Positions 57,066-64,000 of a stretch of 64,000 bases of DNA are shown here, piece by piece (within the stretch, counting starts at the first letter, position 1; each line of letters starts with the position of its first letter). The notes under the pieces are model-generated. The model searched no databases and had not been told where the DNA came from. It worked only from the letters and a program-made list of their open reading frames with translations. The DNA is from Antedon bifida (taxonomy: Eukaryota; Echinodermata; Crinoidea; Comatulida; Antedonidae): contig OY727097.1 of NCBI GenBank assembly GCA_963402885.1, positions 4,216,001-4,280,000 of the forward strand, given 5' to 3'. A program made the translations under genes and the position numbers.

Positions 57066-57080
57066 CATTCCAAAGTTATC
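57066..57080 (-). other. candidate 15-nt 5' UTR microexon of teneurin
   Basis: gataactttggaatg lies between a pyrimidine-rich acceptor ending tattgtattacaccag and a perfect donor gtaagt, 1.5 kb upstream of exon 1. It would be non-coding if spliced to exon 1, because of the TGA before the ATG. Its sequence resembles the 20-nt candidate at 43142-43161 (gatatctttggaatt...). Confidence 0.3.
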
Positions 57081-58565
57081 CTGGTGTAATACAATAAAAT
57101 AGAAAGAGAAGAGACGTATATATTTATTCATCAAAAGTATTTTAATAAATAAATGAAGAAAAAGATGAATTACTAAAACAATATAATTATTGTTGTACAG
57201 TATTTGAATAGCCAATAATAATAATATTGACATTATTTTCTGCTTATGGATAAATCAATTACAAACTCTTGTAAAAATCATTTGATTTAAATTTCATTTG
57301 TCAAATAAAAAAGATTTTGATTTACATTCTATTAACAAATCAGTTAATTATAGAAAAATAAACAATGTTGATAATGTTATGCAAATGTAAAGAATTTCTT
57401 ACAATTTACTTGGGCGTGTATAACAAATAAAAGGCTTTGTATAAGGTGACTGTGGGTCTATTGTGTATCAAAGGGCAGACAAGGCTGTTATTTCAACATA
57501 CAGTACTAACAATGAACACAGAATGACATAATGTGCTGGTATCAGGATAGCTCACTTTTCCCTGCTGGTATGTAGTACTGTGTACAATATGCTGCGATAA
57601 ACTTGTTTTACGATATTTTCATAGAATACATATGCCTTTGTTTTTAATATTTTTATGATTAAGGATATAAGCTAAAAGGCATCAACCTATTTGTATGCCT
57701 TGAATGGATCAGTATACTTTCATAAAGATTCATTTTAACCTGTGGTTTAAGAGCCATTTCATTGGTAAACAAATGAAAACATGTACTTATTATCGTACCA
57801 TACTTTGATGAACATCTTCACACCTAACCAGTCAAACAACAAATAAAGTGTGATCTTGATTGACAGCCAAAGGTGTAAGATTCAACAAACATTACCCGGT
57901 TTTTAAACCACTCAAAAATTAACCAAGCCCAGCGTACAAAGAATTAAATCTTCTATCAATCTCGTTCAAAACCTAACAATTGATCTAAAGTCAATCTACC
58001 CCAGTATGAACTTATTCCCAATGGGAGTATTAAATTGATTGTATTGGTCTTTGATTTGTAAACGTACTGTCAAATTGATATGGCTCCTACTCCTAAAGCT
58101 GTTAGACTATTGATCCACTGAGGTTAGTGGGGTTTGTTAGCAAATATTATACTACTTAAAACTCTGTTAAATAAACAATATCTTAACAAAGTAGCTCAGA
58201 AATTATTTTAGATCAAAACACATTACATTTTTAAATCATCAGATTTGTAGTGCTTGAAAATATAACATTAACTATCGTCTTTATGTAAATACTGTCACTC
58301 AATGTTACTGTACACAAGAATATAACATATAACTCCAACCAGCAATAAGTGCAAAAAGCATTTTAACAGAGTTTTCAAAATAAAATAGTCATCCCTATTG
58401 ACCTACTTTCAAATAATAGGTCAAAAAGAACCTTTTATGGGATACAGATTTAAATATCATAATGGAATGGATTCATAAGGGATGTAGTATTCTGGTCAGT
58501 TTAATTATATACTGAAGTTTAGATTGCCAACTGTTTACATAAATAGAATGGATAATGGTATTAGT

Positions 58566-58792
58566 CGATGTGGGATTAAGCTAGATTGTGGGATTAAGCT
58601 AGATTATGGGATTTATAATGGGATTGACCATATTTCATACATTAGATAAAGATATAGGATTAACATTGCATGGATAAACCTTAAATACACTATGTAGGAT
58701 TAAACTTAAACCTGGGATTAAGCTTATTATATATCCATAAAACTGTGGATTAACTTTCGAAATTAGGATTAAACTTGAACATGGGATTAAAA
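58566..58792. repeat. degenerate minisatellite, gggattaa(g/a)ct unit
   Basis: Roughly ten copies of (g/t)gggattaagctagatt-like words are spread over about 230 bp. Some are adjacent (gtgggattaagctagatt twice near 58570-58605) and others diverged. Confidence 0.65.
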
Positions 58793-59129
58793 GCACATAA
58801 GCTTGTTGTATAACACATTAAGGATGTTAAAATGTACTCTGTCAGGATTGTAATGTTAACCTTGCCATTTGATACTAAGATTTAGTTTCATCTGAGCTTG
58901 TGAACAAATTTCTTTAAAAGCTTTTCAAATGAACACATTAATGAAATAAAGCCAAAGCAGTTTAGTGACGTTACAGACAATTACTTGCAATAAATTTTTT
59001 GAATTGGTGATGTCACAATAAGAAGCTACTGTTTCTCATACTTGATCTGATTAACTATGGAAGAAACATTTACGTTGTACAGGCAATCTCAACAAATTAG
59101 TTAAGTACATTCATTAACCTGACTTAAAT

Positions 59130-59210
59130 ACAGTAGAGCCTCTATTAAGGGGACAACTTTAAAGTGTTCATTTAATAGGTGTTTTCTGAATGTGGATTGA
59201 CTGCAGTGTT
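59130..59210. repeat. dispersed repeat fragment, CTCTATTAAGGGGAC-type
   Basis: agagcctctattaaggggac, aactttaaagtgttcattta and ataggtgttttctgaatgtg match the family at 21609 and 41700-41845. Confidence 0.5.
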
Positions 59211-59220
59211 ATTTTCCTCT

Positions 59221-59394
59221 TGCATGGGTGGATCCAGCATTACAGATTAGGGAGGGCTAATTATTTCATAAATGATAAAAATGATCCGTCGGGTTGCAAA
59301 AAAATAAAAACAGTCATTATTTTATTTTAAGACATGGCTGTTAAATTTTAGGGGGTACTAAAGCCTGTTTAGCCCCCGCCTAAATCCATGCATG
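59221..59394. mobile_element. inverted-repeat element, 174 bp
   Basis: The left end tgcatgggtggatccagc pairs imperfectly with the right end gcctaaatccatgcatg. Inner agggagggcta pairs with tagccccc. It resembles the 33891-34053 element near the ends (GGATCCA). Confidence 0.5.
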
Positions 59395-61078
59395 TCTTTT
59401 TTTTAAAATACAATCGTGAGAAAATTCTGGTTTAAGGAAAGTTACCAGACTATAATTGTAGTATAGAAATTTTAGAAACGAGAACATATTTTTTCGGCTA
59501 TGCCCCAATGCAAATTTATATGATTTTAGGTTTTATGCTCCTCAGATTGACAAAAGTAAAACATAGATTCTTCAGGGAAAGATTCTCCATTTACTATTTA
59601 ATGTATGTTGAGATCTTTTGCGACATGGTGTCTCAAACTAAATCTCCTCTTTCAAACTTGGTATGTAATAAGAACATCATCTCTCATAGTTGATGGGGAA
59701 AAAATAAGCATCAACATTCTTGAGATGTATAAGAGAAAGGGTTAACATCAAAGAAAATAAATAAGGATCAGAAAATTCTCTCATTGAAATGTCATCGTAT
59801 ATATTTTTGTATCTATTGGTTGATAAGATTTATGTGAACCAAAGTCAGATTATACATAAGGGGAGAGAAAGACATTAGCGGCAAATTTATTATGCAAACA
59901 ATTTGTAGTCGTTATGGCAATGAGATTTCAAAGAACGCGGCAGCATTACAAGAACAGAAAGCAATTCTCTTGAAGGAAAAAAAACATGTAATAATCAATA
60001 GCAAGATACTAATGAAAAACGAAAGCACAGGATGAAAAACAAGTAGTCTGCATTCAGTAATAACATGTATTACTCAGGAAAAAAGTATAAGAAAAAAATA
60101 CACCAAAAGTAACATTTATAAATGGAAGGATTCAAAGTTTTGATATTTATTGAATTAACCCTTAGGAGTAACATTAAAATTAGCATAGGCAGGTGATATG
60201 TTATGTACTGAATGCGAATCAGTATAATACATACAGTACAATACTGTAAGCACTACTAAAGATGGTCAATATAATAAACAGCAAAAAAAAAAGTACTGTA
60301 CTAAATAACTGTCAAAATGGATCTCACACACACATACCCAAAGTTGTATGTAGTATCTACAGTACTATATAAGGGAAAATGAATGTAACATTTTTCATAA
60401 AATTGTGTCAATTATTCTTCACACTAATGTATATTAGATTCACTATTATGGATTTGATACAGAACAGCTAAGTGTTGATAATTTTTTTTGTAATAAACTA
60501 CGGTATTGAACGTCTGGTCAGGTTGGAACTGTCATAAAGCAGGTTCACCTTTAAGGCATGTATAATCCTTTATATAATAAAGTATAAATTTAATTGCAAC
60601 AGTTCGACCTGATCAATTCATTCTTGAATAATGTGTTTGTTAGGTTAGCTTAGGTTGCAATGGCAATTCAGAATTCGTTGTATACAAGTTCTACCATTGT
60701 TCGTTCTGATTGGATCTCATTGTCAATTCTGATCAACTAATTTTATGGCGTTTCAAATATCAGGTTTCAAGTTTCATTTAGACTTGCATGAAACAATTCG
60801 AAAAAGCATGAGAGAAATTAAAATCAATGCGTCATCATAAATTTCACGTATGAGCACACGCTTTTGTGAAATATAAATTACTTGCAAGTAGATTATAATC
60901 AGTATAAAACATAGAGAATAAAAGCTGATAAATTGAGATTGGATGTCCTCTATCATAGAGTAGGCAACTGCTGCAATACAGTCTCACATATATATCATAT
61001 GTGGTTAGTTTAAGGGTTAGGTTAAGAATACATATGACATTGCCTGTCTCACAGAAGTTCCTTTAATACTGTAAACAT

Positions 61079-61216
61079 TTAAGCTCTGTCTATACTATCA
61101 AACTTTACATGTGACAAAAAAATGTCATATGCCCATACTGTATATGGACATGATGATCTTATATCACTACCATATTATAGCATATCACACTAGACTAGTT
61201 TGATTGACAGAGTTTT
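61079..61216. mobile_element. MITE-C copy 7
   Basis: It runs from taagctctgtctatactatc, tttacatgtgacaaaaaaat and atatggacatgatgatctta to tatcactaccatatta and agactagtttgattgacaga. It is flanked by ttta/ttaa-like bases. Confidence 0.8.
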
Positions 61217-62173
61217 AAAGACAGAAAGAGAAGGTTCATGTATTTGATGAAATTTGTCGAAAAACATTCATTTTTCAGCCTGTTAACTGGTAAACATTTT
61301 TTGTAACTGTATTAGGTACTTTATATTCATTAAATCAGTTTAATAGTGAAATAAGTTGACTACACAGCTACTGGCAAATGAAAACATGGTCATTATCGAT
61401 GTAAATTTTTTTCTACAGAAGAACATTTTAAAACCTGTGCTTAAATGCTGCAAAACAACGCAAGTCATTACTCGCTTGAGTACCACTAAGAATTACGAGT
61501 CTTAATAGCACGTGCCGGTCAAATTGTTAGGCAGCATGTAAAATTCCCATCAATCTTCATCTTCATAATGAACATCCTCTCTCCGGACACATTATTTTGG
61601 TGATTTTTCGTGCTTTATACGGTACAAAACGAACAGACAATGTGCGCATACGCACGAACATACTTCCTACGCTAAGTGCTGAGATAACATAGGACACCTT
61701 TGGGACCCCAGGAGTAGTCGTTACCAATTCTTAGTCCTTTGTCTCGTGACTTAAAAATAGCAAAGCAAATGAAGATAAATATCCTTCTAATGCATGTTGA
61801 ATAGTCAATTCAATTTTACAATCCCCTTTCTTAACACATAAACGCATATTTTTCAATTAATATTGATTGAAATTTATGATCGGGGCACCTGATAATTTAC
61901 ATTTTTATTATGAATTTAGTGGCAGGAAGTTGGAAACTGACAGTAAAGGAATAGAATGTATTGTCTAATTTAATTATGGATAAAAAAGAACAAAACAAAA
62001 CAGATGTAGATAGATGTCAGTACAAATAATACATTGTATATCAGAAAAACACATTAAAACCATAATGCAAAATATAATAAAAATGACATATTTAAGATAT
62101 CAAATATTAAATCTACTTAAAGAACTTAATCCATAAGATTAATTGTACAATACAGTACGATGTCAGTACAGTC

Positions 62174-62553
62174 AGTAATGTACAGAAGTATCTAAATATT
62201 ATGATTTTTCATGTAAACTATTTATACTGTACATTCCTATCTTATCTTGTACATCATGTCTGAATAGTAAACATTTAATGTTTACAGTATATTACTGTAC
62301 ATACCAAATTTTCTGTTTCACAAAATTGATGATGCATTAACATTGTACGCAATGCCAACGTGTACAGCAGTAATGTACAAAAGTATCCAAATATTATGAA
62401 TTTCATGTAAACTATTTATAGTACTGTACATTCCTATCTTATCTTGTACATCATGTCTGAATAGTAAACAGTTAATGTTTACATATATTACTGTACATAC
62501 CGAATTTTCCATTTCACAAAATTGACGATGCATTAACATTGTACAGTAAAAAG
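62174..62553. repeat. 195-bp tandem duplication
   Basis: agtaatgtacagaagtatct begins at 62174 and its copy agtaatgtacaaaagtatcc at 62369. Long identical runs follow (atcttatcttgtacatcatg, tctgaatagtaaaca, attactgtacatacc, gatgcattaacattgtac). Identity is about 90 percent by eye. Confidence 0.9.
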
Positions 62554-64000
62554 CCAGGTATAGTAATGTCTCGTACGCCAACGTGAAAGTTATTATCTCT
62601 GTAGACTGCCCTCATAAAAGTTTCTCTAGGGAATGAAGTGTTCTTCCATTAAAACTATATTTCATGAACAAAATCTTGATTTAGTTAAGCCTTTCCCATA
62701 TCATATGACTGAATATTCACTGAACCATTAAGTAAAATACTATCAGTCATGAACTATAGCTAGGAGGTTGTCAAGCAACTTTGTACGTAAAATATTGGAG
62801 AATATCGAGGGTCTCGAGGGGGCTATACACAACTATCAGGAAGGGGCTGAGGTAGTTGATTGACCTTAAACAGAAATCAATTCACTATTGGTACCGAGTT
62901 TGTACGAGATGGACTGGATATTCTGGTGGATTTTCGTCATGTTTTAATTAATATCACACATAACAACAGGTGCATTGTATCAGGTTACAAAAAAATCAAA
63001 CAGTTTTTACAAAGAACAGAAGAATTGGAACTTATAGCTTTACTTCTATGACCTTTTGGTTGTCATTTGAAATAAATAATTTGCAAGTGTTATATGAGTG
63101 ATAAAGTAGTAGTTTCTCAAGTACTGTTTAATATCATTAGGATACTTAAGTATATTGAGTAGAGCACTTCGAGCAATTACAATTAACTTAAATAAATAGA
63201 ATATATCATATGGTAATCTGTGCATAAATGGTACTGTATATCAAAATAGTCAAACAAAACAAATTGGTGTAGTATTAATTTAATTTTGGATTAACTTTTA
63301 CTTTAAATTACATTTTTTATTTTATTCCCAATTTTTTATCAAAGTGGATAACTTTATGTGATATTAAATGGCCTATTCAACAAATTGTTTTGTTTTAGTT
63401 ATTTTATCAAAAGGATAATGCAACTTTAAATATCAGTTACATTTTTTAGGCAAGAAAAAAGTTAATTGTAAGAAAGGTCCACTGTTTGTAAGAAACAACT
63501 GATTCATTGAAAATCAAATAGAATTAGTTGGCGATTGAAGAAAAGTTTTAGTGGAGAGGTTTTAAATTAGAGGGTACAGTAGTCCTGTAAAACAGGCACA
63601 ATTTAACTTATTTTAATGTGTGTAATAAAATTAGAACCAGACAGGATAATATTTTATTCTTTATTTAAATTCCCCCAAAAATTAAGAGCTACATATGAAC
63701 TCTCTGATATCTTAACTGTACTTTTCATCAGTGCCAATTATCTTGTCATCAACAGTTAAAGTCTTCCCATGAGAAAAGTCTAAAACTAAGTGGATTTAAT
63801 TGTCAGAAAAAACAGAATAATTGCTCAAGAAGTGCTAATAATTGTCAGATAAATACCAGATCAGTTCGTTAAACATGTGTTCCATGTCATATCCTTTTTA
63901 GGTAACAGGACAACATCGATTGTGACGCCAATGTCGCCGATTGCTCAACTTTAGGATGTTTAGGTTTGTTTTGATGTATGTTGAGACAGATGTTCAGAAG

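Larger units (their letters stand above)
55601..64000. other. upstream region of teneurin, no coding gene seen
   Basis: 8.4 kb of AT-rich DNA with short non-protein-like open frames only. It holds a candidate 15-nt exon, MITE-C copy 7, an inverted-repeat element, a minisatellite and a 195-bp tandem duplication. The teneurin promoter is probably here or further upstream, but no core-promoter element can be named with confidence. Confidence 0.55.

Noticed and set aside
62860-63051. 63-codon plus-strand frame upstream of teneurin
   Set aside because: It is short and unrecognised, with no splice or promoter context; treated as chance.

Overview
This is a window of an AT-rich, intron-rich animal genome. 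It is eukaryotic because genes are split by GT-AG introns and there are many short dispersed repeats. Protein similarity recalled from memory points to an invertebrate, and I would guess a non-vertebrate deuterostome such as an echinoderm. The phylum is an inference and the species is not identified.

Layout. (1) At 91-4999 on the plus strand lie the last 13 exons of the cytoplasmic dynein-2 heavy chain (DYNC2H1), the retrograde intraflagellar-transport motor. The gene begins outside the window. It encodes 717 residues here (AAA6 and the C-terminal domain), and a 12-nt candidate microexon lies between two of its exons. (2) Positions 5.0-10.9 kb form a repeat-rich block. A short-period satellite (A) at 5872-6565 returns inverted at 10562-10885. 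Between the two copies lie a small three-exon minus-strand gene of about 74 codons (6785-7831) and a second satellite (B, 8090-10430). Satellite B has a monomer of about 185 bp, and each full monomer carries a 34-bp near-perfect palindrome. (3) From 55.6 kb down to about 11 kb on the minus strand is one complete teneurin gene. I could place 28 coding exons. Their lengths sum to 8475 nt, an exact multiple of three, giving 2824 residues. In order they encode an intracellular domain, one transmembrane helix, a furin-type site, seven EGF repeats, a Cys-rich/TTR-like region, an NHL propeller, the YD shell with its Rhs core motif, and the C-terminal Tox-GHH/TCAP-like part. (4) Positions 55.6-64 kb are upstream of teneurin. 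I see no coding gene there, only repeats and one possible 15-nt non-coding exon.

DYNC2H1 and teneurin converge on the satellite block; the small gene lies downstream of teneurin on the same strand. Teneurin is a cell-surface adhesion receptor and DYNC2H1 a ciliary motor, so their proximity does not imply a shared pathway.

The most notable points are these. The teneurin seems to lack the second free-cysteine EGF repeat used in vertebrate dimerisation and has a Cys-free linker of about 67 residues in that region. Its intracellular domain needs a 20-nt microexon, or else a weaker alternative acceptor, to stay in frame. The satellite block is organised as a giant inverted repeat. A palindromic MITE family occurs at seven sites. 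All gene models were made by eye from splice signals and frame continuity, without alignments or transcripts.
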